NCBI RefSeq assembly: GCF_018397995.1
Contig: NZ_BBQH01000010.1
Span: 232,987 to 296,986, forward strand
DNA length: 64,000 bases
Direction of reading: 5' to 3'
Source: Rhizomonospora bruguierae
GTDB taxonomy: Bacteria > Actinomycetota > Actinomycetes > Mycobacteriales > Micromonosporaceae
This document shows positions 8,670 to 18,200 of this stretch, piece after piece. The notes beneath the pieces were generated by a model, which saw nothing but the letters and a program-made list of their open reading frames with translations, made no database searches and was not told the origin of the DNA. The stretch's first letter is position 1, and the number at the start of each line of letters is the position of its first letter. The translations under genes were made by a program, and so were the position numbers.

Positions 8670-9119
8670 TCAGCCCCCGGTTCCGGGTCCGAAGAAGCCG
8701 TGGTGGGCCAGTTCGAGGGTCTCCGTGGCGACCTTCGGGGTGTCCGGGTTGAGCTGCGGGCCGGTCCACCGCACCGGGATCACGTCCAGCAGGCCCCAGC
8801 GGGCGATGACCGTGCCCTCCAGGGTGCGCGCCTCGATCGTCGCCGTCTTGCGCTTGATGCCGCTGGACAGCCCGCCGAACCAGCGCATCAGCTTCGCGCT
8901 GTCCGCGGTCACCGGCCGGGACAGCTTGATGTTCGAGTACTTCATCCGGGTCGGCAGCTGCCACACCAGGCCGTTGTTGCCGCCCTCCTCGCGCTGCTCG
9001 ATGACCAGCTCGCAGCCCAGCCCGTCGCAACTGGTGAAGGCGCCCAGATCCTGGTCGTCGATCTTCACCACGAAGGCGACCGCAACCGCGACGTCGTCGT
9101 TGACGGCCAAGGCCAGCAC
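8670..9119 (-). CDS. Second inner-tube protein (gp19/Afp5-like tail tube)
   Basis: The 149-residue protein is of the T4 gp19-like tail tube family: VAFVVKIDDQDLGAFTSCDG at the N-terminus, KYSNIKLSRPVTADSAKLM in the middle and ETLELAHHGFFG at the end. It differs from the main tube gene upstream and is placed directly before the LysM gene, so it is probably the specialised ring nearest the baseplate. The start is uncertain: the GTG at 9119 sits only a few bases after a GGGGG stretch, and a TTG three codons further in is an alternative. It begins 3 bp after the stop of the long disordered protein gene. Confidence 0.87.
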   Translation of the reverse strand: MLALAVNDDVAVAVAFVVKIDDQDLGAFTSCDGLGCELVIEQREEGGNNGLVWQLPTRMKYSNIKLSRPVTADSAKLMRWFGGLSSGIKRKTATIEARTLEGTVIARWGLLDVIPVRWTGPQLNPDTPKVATETLELAHHGFFGPGTGG

Positions 9120-9122
9120 CCC

Positions 9123-11279
9123 CTATACCCGGTCGGCGGGGGCGCCGTAGCGCTCCCGGTCCAGCCGCAGCTCCGTCTTCAGCCGGCGCAGCAGCGGGTC
9201 GAACAGTTTCTTGAGCAACTCCTCCGGCTCCATCGCCGCCGCCGGGACGGGCGGCGCCGGCGGCGCCGGGGAGGAGGTGGCCGGCGGGAGTGCGGGCTCG
9301 GCCACGGGTGGCTCGACCGCCGCCTCGACGGCCGGTTCCGCCTCCCGCTGCCAGACCTCCCCTGCGCTCACTACCTCCACAGTGGACGCCGCCGGTGCGG
9401 CCGCCACCGGTAGCCGTTGCAGAGTCGGGGTGCGCTGCCCGGCCGGCCACGCGAACGGCGGGACGGGCGGGGCCGGTTCGCGCAGCGCCGACGGCGGTAC
9501 GACGGGGCTCGATACCGCGCTCGGGGCCGTCTGCGGTGGCGGCCCGCCGATGGGAAGGGTCTGCATGCTCGGGGCGGGGACGGTGGGGCCCATGGCGGAC
9601 GCGTCGGCGAACGGGGTCGCCAGTGCCGTGTCGCCGAGCAGCGGGGCCGAGACCAGCGGCACACCGCCCGATGGCTCACCCGGGACCACCGCTTCCGGGG
9701 CAGGGGCCGGCGGGGCTGCATGACGTTGCGCGGCCAGTGGCAGCGGCGCCCGGTCGGGAGCCGCATCGCCGGTGCCGTCGCCTGGTTGGGGAACGTCGCT
9801 CAGGGTCGGGTCGCCTTGTGGGACGCCCGGGAATTCGCCACCGGTCGCGCTCAGCGGTGGCGCCTCCCCGGTCACCGCCCGCGCACCGACGAGGGGGGCC
9901 GAAACGGTTGGTGCAGCGGACGAGCCCTCGGAACGCTGGGCCACGCTGCGCTGGGCAGCGAAATGCGGGGCGACGAGGCCCTGAACGGCGACTTCCGGCG
10001 GCACGCCACCCGGTGCAGCACCCGAGGCGGTGGCCGGCAGCGGGCCCGCCGCGGCGCCCGCCACACCCGGCACGGCCCCCGCCACACCCGGCACCGGGGG
10101 CGTAACCATGCGCGACACGGTGCCGGAGGGCGCGGCAGCGGACCCGCCGGACGCCGCGGAGCCGGGATGCGATGGTGCCGCGGCCGGCGGCGGACCGTCC
10201 ACCCGGGGCGCGGCGGCCGGGGGAGCCTCCGACCGCTGCGCCACGAGCGGCTCACCGAGAAGCGGTGCCGTCTCGCCGGGCACCGCGTGACCGGGCACGG
10301 TGTCGGCGGGCACCAAGTCGTCCGGAACCGGGCCGTCGTGGGAATCCGAGTCGCTGGGCGCCGGGTCAGCGGGCGCTGTCTCCGGAGTCACCTCATCATG
10401 GCCCATGGCGGCGGGAGTCGGATAGGTGGGCGCGGTTTCGCCACCACTCAGGGGAGCATCGGCTGGCCGGGCACCAGCACCAGCCACAAAGGGCAGGGCC
10501 GGCTCGATCGGGGCCTGGGAGGCCCGCCAGCCCGGCAGGGGACCCATCGCGAGCCCGCCCGCCCCGACCTCGCGCACCGGTGACGCCGGCGCAACGATCG
10601 GCTCGCCCAGCCCCAGCCGCCGCGGGTGGGGCTCCGGTACCACCGAGCGCTGCACGGGCATCGCCGGCGGCTCCGGCGCCACCGGGTGCGGCGGCTCGGC
10701 ATGAGCCACCGCCTCGGTGGCATCTCCGGGGGCGGCACCCAGCGTCTCCGCCACAACGTCGGGCGCCTCGACCGGTGCGGGTACCGGCACCGACGGCGTA
10801 TCGGTTGGCGCGGGCACCACGGGGAGGGTCGCCGCCGGCACGGGCGGCGGGGGCGCCTCGGTGAGGGCGCACCCCGGGGGCTCCGGCGCCACCACCGCGG
10901 CGGGGGCCGCCGAGGCCGGACCGGGACCGGCGTGCGGGTACCGCTGGATGGATGGACCGGCGACGGGCCGCGGCGGGACCGCGACCGGAAGCTCGGCGGC
11001 GACCGCCGGCAGCGCCCGGGCGGCGGCGTGGATGACGCCGGACGGCTCGGCCGGGCCGACGGCGTGGCCGAGGGGCGAGAGGTAGGACGGGTTTCCCCAG
11101 GCGGCCAGGCCGGCGGTGAAGCCGCCGGGGTCGCCGAGCAGGCGGGGCGGTTCGAGCGTGGGGTGCAGCGGGGGCACCGATTGCCAGCCGGCCGGCTCCA
11201 CCACCCGCGCCACCACCACAGGCGCCGGGGTGGGCGCCGGGTCGTTGCGCGGGCGGCGGCGGAGCCAGGCTGGCCACAT
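9123..11279 (-). CDS. Very long Pro/Ala-rich disordered CIS protein of unknown function
   Basis: The 718-residue product is almost wholly low complexity (Pro, Ala, Val, Gly) and is not recognised as a known enzyme. Visible structure: an N-terminal segment (WPAWLRRRPR, then WQSVPPLHPTL and LAAWGNPSYLSPLGHAV), at least nine scattered (V/A/L)QR(S/Y/H/L) motifs, repeated APLLG(E/D) or APLVG boxes, and a charged helical C-terminus (EELLKKLFDPLLRRLKTEL, ~690-710). The codons have normal third-position GC, so it is a real gene. It sits between the DUF6760 and second tube genes, where comparable actinobacterial CIS operons also carry a long disordered protein. A tape-measure or scaffold role is possible but unproven; the short helical C-terminus could bind the tube-baseplate junction proteins encoded next. 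Confidence 0.7.
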   Translation of the reverse strand: MWPAWLRRRPRNDPAPTPAPVVVARVVEPAGWQSVPPLHPTLEPPRLLGDPGGFTAGLAAWGNPSYLSPLGHAVGPAEPSGVIHAAARALPAVAAELPVAVPPRPVAGPSIQRYPHAGPGPASAAPAAVVAPEPPGCALTEAPPPPVPAATLPVVPAPTDTPSVPVPAPVEAPDVVAETLGAAPGDATEAVAHAEPPHPVAPEPPAMPVQRSVVPEPHPRRLGLGEPIVAPASPVREVGAGGLAMGPLPGWRASQAPIEPALPFVAGAGARPADAPLSGGETAPTYPTPAAMGHDEVTPETAPADPAPSDSDSHDGPVPDDLVPADTVPGHAVPGETAPLLGEPLVAQRSEAPPAAAPRVDGPPPAAAPSHPGSAASGGSAAAPSGTVSRMVTPPVPGVAGAVPGVAGAAAGPLPATASGAAPGGVPPEVAVQGLVAPHFAAQRSVAQRSEGSSAAPTVSAPLVGARAVTGEAPPLSATGGEFPGVPQGDPTLSDVPQPGDGTGDAAPDRAPLPLAAQRHAAPPAPAPEAVVPGEPSGGVPLVSAPLLGDTALATPFADASAMGPTVPAPSMQTLPIGGPPPQTAPSAVSSPVVPPSALREPAPPVPPFAWPAGQRTPTLQRLPVAAAPAASTVEVVSAGEVWQREAEPAVEAAVEPPVAEPALPPATSSPAPPAPPVPAAAMEPEELLKKLFDPLLRRLKTELRLDRERYGAPADRV

Positions 11280-11282
11280 GGG

Positions 11283-11441
11283 TCACCGTCCCTGACTGAT
11301 GCGCTCGTTGAGGTCGGCGATCTGCGCCACGTAGCGGCGGCGGTCGGCGTGCTCCAGGTCGAGAATCTCGCCGTGTGACCAGTGGAAGTGGTAGGCGACG
11401 TACGCGACCTCGCGGTAGAGGTGCTCGACCGCGTACGTCAC
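11283..11441 (-). CDS. Small DUF6760-type CIS protein
   Basis: The 52-residue product (TYAVEHLYREVAYVAYHFHW, then a charged DRRRYVAQIADLNERI helix) matches the small DUF6760 family that recurs in actinobacterial and cyanobacterial CIS operons next to the tail assembly chaperone. Its function is not known; the YHFHWS motif and the amphipathic helix suggest a chaperone accessory or an adaptor. The GTG start overlaps the preceding stop (GTGA). The longer open frame upstream of this GTG lies inside the preceding gene and is not used. Confidence 0.8.
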   Translation of the reverse strand: MTYAVEHLYREVAYVAYHFHWSHGEILDLEHADRRRYVAQIADLNERISQGR

Positions 11442-11890
11442 GATTCCCCCAGGCGCCCACCGGCGAGGTCGACCGCGAAGCGGTGCCGGCACTGCGGGCA
11501 GACGACACCGGCGCGGGTGTGCCCCTCGCTGTTGACGCGCCGGTACATGTCCTGGAGGAACGCCAGGTCCGAGGCGAACATGTCCTCCACGACGCCGGGG
11601 TGCACGTCCGTGATGGAGCCGAGCCGGGTGATCACCCGGGCCAGCAGCACCACGGTCAGGTACGGCGGGTTCTCCCGGACCCGGTCGTCGCGCAGCGGGA
11701 CGAGTTCGTCCCGGGCGGTGGCCAGGCGCATCACCCCGGAGCGGTGCACCGTCCCCGCGGCGTCCAGGTACCCGCGCGGCAACTCGAACGGGAACTCCGT
11801 GCGCAGCGCCGCCCGCTCCGGCGGCGCCTCCACGGTGGACGGGGGCGCCTCGGCCGGCGACGCGATCAGGGCGGTCGTGCTGCGGCGCAC
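11438..11890 (-). CDS. Tail assembly chaperone-like protein (gp51/T4-type) of the CIS
   Basis: The 150-residue protein has a middle region (FELPRGYLDAAGTVHRSGVM, then ITRLGSITDVHPGVVEDMF and DLAFLQDMYRRVN) typical of the small assembly protein between the tube and DUF6760 genes in actinobacterial CIS operons. One CPQC pair near the C-terminus could bind a metal together with another partner. The first ~30 residues are Pro/Ala-rich. GTG start 4 bp after the tube stop. The role is inferred from family and gene order: it probably helps baseplate hub assembly and may not be in the final particle. Confidence 0.72.
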   Translation of the reverse strand: MRRSTTALIASPAEAPPSTVEAPPERAALRTEFPFELPRGYLDAAGTVHRSGVMRLATARDELVPLRDDRVRENPPYLTVVLLARVITRLGSITDVHPGVVEDMFASDLAFLQDMYRRVNSEGHTRAGVVCPQCRHRFAVDLAGGRLGES

Positions 11891-11894
11891 GGGG

Positions 11895-12338
11895 CTACTC
11901 GACTTCCAGCGCTTCGTACGTGATGACCAGCTTCTCGGTCAGCACGCTCGTGTCGCCGGCCTTCAGCGAGCTGATCTCCAGGCTCTTGGCCCAGGCGTTG
12001 GTCAGCTTGTACCGCTTGAGCGCGTTGCCCTCGTAGTCGTAGACGATGATCGCGCCGCCCTTGCGGGCGTCGCCCATCTTCCCGAACCGGCAGTCCTTGA
12101 TCCACTTCTCGAAGCTGTTGTCGCCGGTGAGGCCGCGGCTCAGCGTCACCTCGCCGGCCTTCGGCGCGCCCGGCGCCTTGCGGATGACGAACTTGCCATC
12201 CGCGGTGTTCGACTTGTACTCGATCACGTCCTGCTCCAGCTTCAGGCCGGAGACCTCGGTGATCTGCTTGATGACCACACTGTCCACCTCGAGGCCGAAC
12301 GAGTGGCCCACGGCGGAGTCGTAGTCGGCGAGCGCCAC
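11895..12338 (-). CDS. Main inner-tube protein of the CIS (gp19/Hcp-like)
   Basis: The 147-residue protein is the major tail tube subunit: HSFGLEVDSVVIKQITEVSG, then EYKSNTADGKFVIRKAPG and KRYKLTNAWAKSLEISSLKA are family landmarks of gp19-like tubes. A clear GAGGAGGG ribosome binding site lies 6 bp before the GTG start, in the 13-bp gap after the sheath gene, which fits high expression. It stacks as hexamers inside the sheath. Confidence 0.95.
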   Translation of the reverse strand: MALADYDSAVGHSFGLEVDSVVIKQITEVSGLKLEQDVIEYKSNTADGKFVIRKAPGAPKAGEVTLSRGLTGDNSFEKWIKDCRFGKMGDARKGGAIIVYDYEGNALKRYKLTNAWAKSLEISSLKAGDTSVLTEKLVITYEALEVE

Positions 12339-12351
12339 GGCTTACCCTCCT

Positions 12352-13899
12352 CTACTCACTGACCAGGCTGGTGCCGCCCGAGATCTGGGCCAGCTGGAAC
12401 ACGACGAATTCGGCCGGCTTCACCGGCGCCACGCCGATCTGGCAGACCACCTGACCGGCGTCGATGCTCTCGGCGGGGTTGGTCTCCCGGTCGCACTTGA
12501 CGAAGAACGCCTCGTCCGGGGTGAGCCCGAACAGGGCACCCCGGCGCCACTCCATCACCAGGAAGGCGCTGATCGTGCGGCGGATGCGCGCCCACAACGC
12601 GTCGTCGTTGGGTTCGAAGACCACCCACTGCGTACCGTTCAAAATGGACTCTTCGAGGTAGTTGAACAGCCGCCGCACGTTCAGGTACCGCCACGCGGGG
12701 TCGGAGGAGAGCGTGCGGGCACCCCAGACCCGGATGCCCCGGCCCGGGAACGAACGGATGCAGTTGACCCCGATCGGGTTCAGCAGCTCCTGCTCGGTGC
12801 GGGTCAGCTGGGTCTCCAGCGCCACCGCGCCGCGGACCACCTCGTTGGCGGGCGCCTTGTGCACGCCGCGGGCGTTGTCGCTGCGGCCCCACACGCCGGC
12901 CAGGTGGCCGGACGGCGGCACGAACAGGTTGGCCCCGGTGGCCGGGTCGAACACCTTGACCCAGGGGTAGTACAGGGCCGCGAACTTGGAGTCGTACCCG
13001 GCCAGGTCGGTGCGCCACTCCTTGACCTGCTGCGGCGAGAGCCCCGGCGGCGAGTCCAGGATGGCCATCCGGTCGCCCATCAGCTCGCAGTGCGCGATCA
13101 TCGCCGACTGCACGGTCTTGACCGACTCCAGGTCCAGGCCGCCGCGCTGGTACGCGCCCATCAGGTCGGGGACCGCGACCATCGTCACCTCGTCGACCGC
13201 CTCCAGGCCGCCGAAGCCGGTGCGCTCGCTGGCGTCGCCGACGTAGTCCTCGGGCGCCACCGACGACGGCGGCGGCGGCGCGGGCACCGGCTTCGGCGCG
13301 GCCAGCACCACCTCGCCGGCGCGCAGGCGGGCGGCGGCCGGCGCCGCCTCCTCGATCGTGATCAGCTTGGACCGCTCGCGGACCACGGTGACCACGTTGT
13401 CCTTGCCACGCTTGGTGGTCAGCCCCTCGAAGCTCTCCTCGACCTTCCCGCCGCGCTTGACGACCAGGTTGAACCGGTCCTCGCCGGCACCCTCGCCGGG
13501 GTCGGTGACCTCCACCGCCAGGTCACCGCCGCCGATCGCGGGCTGGGCGCCGTCCCGGGCCACCACCCGGTAGGGCCCGACCGTGGCGCTCGGCCCCGCC
13601 GGCAACTCCGCGGCGCCGTTCGCGCCGTCGCCGCCGCCCGCGCCGACCCGCACGATGTAGCAGGCGCCGCCCCCGTTGAGGAAGTAGCCGTACACCGCCT
13701 GCCCCAGATAGGCGCCCTCGACGAACTCACCGAAAACCTGCGTGTACTGGCTCCAGTTCGTCACCAGCGTCGGGGTGTTCACCGGCCCCTGCGCGGCGAA
13801 GCCGACGAACGCGGCCACCGCGGTGCCGACGCCCTCGATCGGTCGGGATCCCGCCTCGACCTCCTCGACGTACACGCCGGGGGAAAGGTAGGTGGCCAT
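12352..13899 (-). CDS. Contractile sheath protein of the CIS
   Basis: The 515-residue protein is a phage tail sheath family member. The N-terminus has YLSPGVYVEEVEAGSRPIEG, followed by VAAFVGFAAQGPVNTPTLVT; the C-terminal half has GHLAGVWGRSDNARGVHKAP, NCIRSFPGRGIRVWGARTL and FEPNDDALWARIRRTISAFL, which are the handshake-forming domains conserved in all contractile sheaths. A Pro-rich loop (~205-225) marks the outward-facing insertion. The ATG at 13899 follows a GAGGAGG site; a GTG one codon earlier is possible. First gene of the structural operon, so the promoter should lie in 13900-14066. Confidence 0.97.
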   Translation of the reverse strand: MATYLSPGVYVEEVEAGSRPIEGVGTAVAAFVGFAAQGPVNTPTLVTNWSQYTQVFGEFVEGAYLGQAVYGYFLNGGGACYIVRVGAGGGDGANGAAELPAGPSATVGPYRVVARDGAQPAIGGGDLAVEVTDPGEGAGEDRFNLVVKRGGKVEESFEGLTTKRGKDNVVTVVRERSKLITIEEAAPAAARLRAGEVVLAAPKPVPAPPPPSSVAPEDYVGDASERTGFGGLEAVDEVTMVAVPDLMGAYQRGGLDLESVKTVQSAMIAHCELMGDRMAILDSPPGLSPQQVKEWRTDLAGYDSKFAALYYPWVKVFDPATGANLFVPPSGHLAGVWGRSDNARGVHKAPANEVVRGAVALETQLTRTEQELLNPIGVNCIRSFPGRGIRVWGARTLSSDPAWRYLNVRRLFNYLEESILNGTQWVVFEPNDDALWARIRRTISAFLVMEWRRGALFGLTPDEAFFVKCDRETNPAESIDAGQVVCQIGVAPVKPAEFVVFQLAQISGGTSLVSE

Positions 13900-13987
13900 C
13901 ACGCCTCCTCGTCATGGATACGAGCAAAGCGTCGCGCCTGCCGGGCGCCACGGACACGGCCGTCGGGCCGCTTGATCGGGTAATCCT

Positions 13988-14007
13988 CCCTGCCCATAAA
14001 GGCAGGG
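13988..14007. promoter_or_regulatory. Inverted repeat in the divergent sheath/TPR promoter region
   Basis: A perfect 7-bp inverted repeat (CCCTGCC and GGCAGGG with a 6-bp AT-rich centre, CATAAA) lies about 89 bp upstream of the sheath start and 60 bp upstream of the divergent TPR gene. It could be an operator for the CIS operon or a small hairpin in its leader. No known regulator is recognised. Confidence 0.35.
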
Positions 14008-14054
14008 CGGACCGCTGCCGGCCCGGGCCGGCCGCAGTGGGTGGGCAAGCGGCG

Positions 14055-14066
14055 TAGCGTCGGGCT
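14055..14066 (+). promoter_or_regulatory. Leaderless -10 element (TAGCGT) of the TPR gene
   Basis: TAGCGT at 14055-14060 ends 6 bp before the GTG start, so the transcript probably begins at the start codon. The same hexamer and spacing precede the RidA-family gene at 47668. No ribosome binding site is seen. Confidence 0.5.
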
Positions 14067-14627
14067 GTGGCACACCGGGTGGACGACGTGGAGGCAGCCG
14101 AGGCGGCAGTGCGCGCTTATCGGGAGCTGTCCAACGGCGACGCGGGCGGGTCGGCGGAGCTGACGTACTGGTTACGTGAGTTGGCGGCGCGGCGGTGGGA
14201 ACGCGGCGAGGCCGAGCGCGCCGTCGAAGCGCTCACCGAGTCGGTGGCGGGCTACCGGGTGCACGCGTCGCGCGATCCCGGCATGCTGCCGGTGCTGGCG
14301 AGTGCCCTGACCGACCTGGCCTACATGCGATACCGGTCCGACCACGACGCCGCGCAGGCCGCCGAGGAGGCGGTCACGGTCTACGCGGAGCTGGGTGAGC
14401 CGTACCGGCTGGCGCTGGCCCTGGCGCTCAACAACCTGTCGAACTGCTCGACCGGGGCCGCGGCGCTGGCCACGCAGCGCCGGGCCGCCGACGTCGTCCG
14501 GCCGCTCGCCCCCGAGCATCCGTCGCAGGCCGCCATGGTGCTGCGTAATCTGGCCATCTGCCTGCGGGAGGCGGGCCAGGAGCAGGAGGCCGACGCGGTC
14601 GACGCGGAGGCGCGGGCACTCGGTTAG
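14067..14627 (+). CDS. Tetratricopeptide-repeat protein
   Basis: The 186-residue protein is all helical with TPR-like pairs (ERGEAERAVEALTESVAGYR, then LTDLAYMRYRSDHDAAQAAE and LNNLSNCSTGAAALA..QRRA, NLAICLREAGQEQEADAV). No signal peptide or other domain is present. It is transcribed away from the sheath gene and convergent with the SUKH gene, 40 bp away. TPR proteins are adaptors; whether this one belongs to the injection system is unknown. The GTG start is chosen because a TAGCGT -10 box lies 6 bp before it. Confidence 0.7.
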   Translation: MAHRVDDVEAAEAAVRAYRELSNGDAGGSAELTYWLRELAARRWERGEAERAVEALTESVAGYRVHASRDPGMLPVLASALTDLAYMRYRSDHDAAQAAEEAVTVYAELGEPYRLALALALNNLSNCSTGAAALATQRRAADVVRPLAPEHPSQAAMVLRNLAICLREAGQEQEADAVDAEARALG

Positions 14628-14667
14628 GGCACGCCGAAGTGCGGCCGATCCCGGCTTCGACACCCCC

Positions 14668-15204
14668 TTACAGGGTCACCTCGCCGATGCAGCGACGGAT
14701 CAGCCACCGCCACTTCTCCTCGGCGATCGCGGGGTCCGTGTCGCGCAGTCGCCCGATCAGGCGCTCCTCAACGGCGTCCAACTCGGACTCCGGCGTATCC
14801 GAGTACAGCCGGTTGAGCGCCACACGCAGGTCGCAGAAGAACGCGAGCAGCGCGTCGAGGTCGTTGGCCGCATGGCCGACCTCGCCCGGGCCATCCGGCA
14901 CGAACCGGCACTCCCCCGAGCCACCGGCAAGCGCGATCATGTCCGCGTCGGTGATCGCCACCAGGTAGTCGTCGCGCACGTCGCCCGGCGTCGGCGCGCC
15001 CTTGAGGAACTCCGCCAGCGTCCGCAGCGGCGGGTCGGCGCACTCGAAGAACACGCAGCCGACCACGTCCTCGGGGACGCCGACCTCGGTCAGTACCCGC
15101 CGGGCCGTGGCGTTGGTCAACCCGTCCGGCAGCTCGGAAGCGGGCACGGTGGTGATGTCGCCGTCGGGGAACGCCCCCGCGATCCGCTCCGCCGTGAGGC
15201 TCAC
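14668..15204 (-). CDS. SUKH-4-like immunity protein paired with the deaminase toxin
   Basis: The 178-residue protein resembles the SUKH-4 group of immunity proteins: an early CVFFECADPPLRTLAEFL segment, then DYLVAITDADMIALAGGSGE, a GEVGHAANDLDALLAFF turn-helix that is the usual SUKH end motif, and a helical C-terminal extension with two Trp. SUKH proteins bind and neutralise C-terminal nuclease or deaminase domains of polymorphic toxins. Its GTG overlaps the stop of the toxin gene (GTGA), the standard toxin-immunity arrangement. The acidic composition suits binding a basic toxin domain. The family call is from motif memory and should be confirmed by profile search. Confidence 0.68.
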   Translation of the reverse strand: MSLTAERIAGAFPDGDITTVPASELPDGLTNATARRVLTEVGVPEDVVGCVFFECADPPLRTLAEFLKGAPTPGDVRDDYLVAITDADMIALAGGSGECRFVPDGPGEVGHAANDLDALLAFFCDLRVALNRLYSDTPESELDAVEERLIGRLRDTDPAIAEEKWRWLIRRCIGEVTL

Positions 15205-18200
15205 GAAACCAGCTCCTTCTCCGCCTCGGCCAGCCATTTCTCGATCTGCTTGGCACGCCGCTCCAGCACGCGCTTCTGCGGCTCGGTCAGGTTACCGGTG
15301 GTCGCCGGGTCGATCCGATCGAGTCCGAGTGCCGCCACGTCGATGCCCGCGTTGCGCAGGATCGCGAAGCCCGCCTTCGCCTGCTCCTTGCCCCGGTCCA
15401 CCTGCTGCGACCCGGTGGACGGTACGGCGTCGCCGGCACGGCCCCACTGCCGCGCGACGCTCGCCGAGGCGCCCAGCTTGCTGTTCTGCTTCAGGGCGTC
15501 AAACGCGCGCTGCTCGGTCGCCTCGTCCGGCACCACGGTCGGCCGCTGCGACTGCCCACCCTGGTACGCCCGCCCGAAGTGCACCTTCGCGCTGACCTGG
15601 CAGCCAGCCGCGCGCAGCCGGCGCACGAAGTTCGCCACGTACTGGGCGCAGTTGAGGCAACAACTGGCGGCCACGTCGAGTTCCAGGCGGCACGAGTACC
15701 GCACGTCCGGCGGCAGGGACTCGTACACGTTGAGGAACGCGGCGACGACCATCTCCTCGGCGTGCGCGCCCTCCGCCACGCCGACCTCCTTCTGCGGGCC
15801 GCGCTTCTCGCCGCTGCGCGCCGGGCCGTACTCGCTGGCGGTATCGTCGTAGACGAACAGACCTCGTGCCCACGTGGGCACGTCGCGCGGGTCCTCTCCC
15901 TGCTCGGGCTCGCTCATCGCCTGGTTGAACGTCAGCATGGTCTGCTGGCTGACGATCACCGCGACCGGGCCGGTCTTCACCGTCGGGTTGACCTTGGCCT
16001 CGACGGCGAACGCGTGCGATCCGACCGGTACGAGCCGAAGGCTGGTGACGCCCTTGGGTCGCCATTGGCCCAGCACGTCGTTGAGGACCGCCTGGGCCTG
16101 GTTGGGCGCTACCGAACCGGACGTGAGCCGTTGCTGGGCAGCCTGTGCGGCGGCCCCGGCGACCTTCGCCTTGTCGGCGGTGGGGACGTCCATCGGGTCT
16201 GGCGCGCCCTTCTTGCCCTTGATGGCGCCTTTGAGTTTGGCCCAGATCTTCTTGCCCAGCCCGACGATCTTGCCGACCACCCAGTCGACGGCCTTCATCA
16301 CGGGCTTGGCGAGGGCCTGGAAGAACTTCTTGACCTTCTCGGCGATCCCGCCGATGCCGAGGATCGCCGCGAGGGCGCCGATCAGCACCGGGACGCTGGC
16401 GGCCAGGGCCTTCTCGATCAGCGCCGGGACGCCACCCGCGCCGCCGCCGGCGATGGCGATGACGGCGTCCAGCACGGAGTTGACGAACGCGGCGATCTGC
16501 GCGCCCCGGTCCAGGATGAACGAGACGATGTCGATGATCATCTTGCACGCCTTGATGAAGGCGGAGGCCGGGTTGAGCAGGCTGATGATCCAGGTGATGC
16601 CGGCGACCAGCACGGTCGGGATCAGGTACTCGCTGATCTTGCCGAGCAGGTTCTGCTTCAGGTCGCCGACCTTCTCCTTGATCTCCTCGTACAGGCCGGC
16701 GACGCCCTCGGACCGCACCTTCGCGACCACCGGCACCCCGGCCTCGACGGCGCCCATCGCCTGCTCGGGGATGCCTCGCGAGACGATCCGGCCGCGGATC
16801 GCGCCCCAGGTCAGGCCGAGCAGGCCGCCGATCATGCCGAGGATGCCGCGCAGGTCGAACCTGGCCGGCAGCCGCAGCCCGGCACCGGCCATCGCCCCCA
16901 GCAACCAGCCGATCAGGCCCTTCTTCAGGTGCTCACCGATGTTCGCGATGAAGTTCCGCAGCCCCGCGCCGAGGGCGGAGACCAGGTGGCCGAGGAACCC
17001 GATCGGGTCCTTCAGGATCGCCAGCACCGCGCTCGCGGCCTTCGCCAGCGCGCCGAGCAGCAGGTCCTTCAGCTCCAGGATCGTCTTGACCACGCCGCCG
17101 ACGGCGTCCATCGCCCTGGCGACCAGGCCCCGGTTCTTCTCCTGCTCCGCGGAGATCTCCGCGTCGACGTCCTTGAGCGCCTCGCCGTACTTCGAGGCGA
17201 GCGTGTCGACCAGCTCGGTGCCCTTGTTGTCGACCGACTCGGTCAGCTCGTCGAACCTGCCGGAGAACTCCCCCGCCGCCTGCCTGCCGAGCGCTTGCAG
17301 GTCGGGCGACAGCTTCCTGACCTCCGCCTGCAACCGCTCCCGCCCGGCCGCGATCCGGGTCTTGGCCCGGCCCAGCTCGGCGCCGATCAGGTCCGCCACG
17401 GTGGAGATGACCTGCCGCATCCGCGCCACGTAGCCCTGCCGGGCGACCACAAAGATCTGGTTCGCCTCCCCGGGCAGGCCCGCGAACTTGTCCCGCAGCC
17501 ACCGGGCCTTGCCCATCGGGCCCGAGTACCGGCGATCCTGGTACTCGTCCATCCGTCGCTTGTGGTCGGCCGTGAACGCGTCCCGGGCCGCCTTCTCGCC
17601 CTGGGTGAACGCGTCGTCGACCTTCTTGTCCAGGCCGGTGAGGAGGTCCTCGACGTCCTTCTTCGTCGCGTCGAAGACCTGCTGCAGGGTGCCGGTGACC
17701 TCGGCCCGTTTCGCCTCGTCCGCGCTCTGCGTCCCCTGCTTCCCCGCGGTCAGCGCGGCACCGGCCCGGGTGCGGTCGGCGCTCATCGCGGTCATCGCCG
17801 CCGCGCCCGCCCGCCCCGCCGCCGCCTTCGCACCATTGATGGTCCGCGCCTCGTGCGCGCGCACCACCCCGGGTGCGGTGGCGGCGTGCTGCTCGCCCTC
17901 CTTCTTGGCGGCCAGCGCGTCGGTGAACTCCGGCTCGTTCGAGCGGGCGAGCTGCTCCTCGGTCACCTGCGCGTCGGCCAGCTGATCCGTCACCCGCGCC
18001 GGACCGGCCGAAAAGTCGGTGGCGTCGGCGGGCGCTCGGTCGGGCGCACCCAACGACGGGTCCGGCGCCGTGGGGGTCGGCGGCGGCTTGTCCGGTACCA
18101 GCGGCGTGACCGGCTTGTCCACCGCCTTGGACGGGTCCGGCGGCGCCTTGGTCGCCGTGTCGATCGCACCGGCCGAGGCCCGCTTGCCCGCGGCCACCGT

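Noticed and set aside
9123-11279. Tail fibre interpretation of the long disordered protein
   Set aside because: No beta-helix, collagen or receptor-binding pattern; the Pro/Ala-rich repeats and gene position do not fit a fibre.
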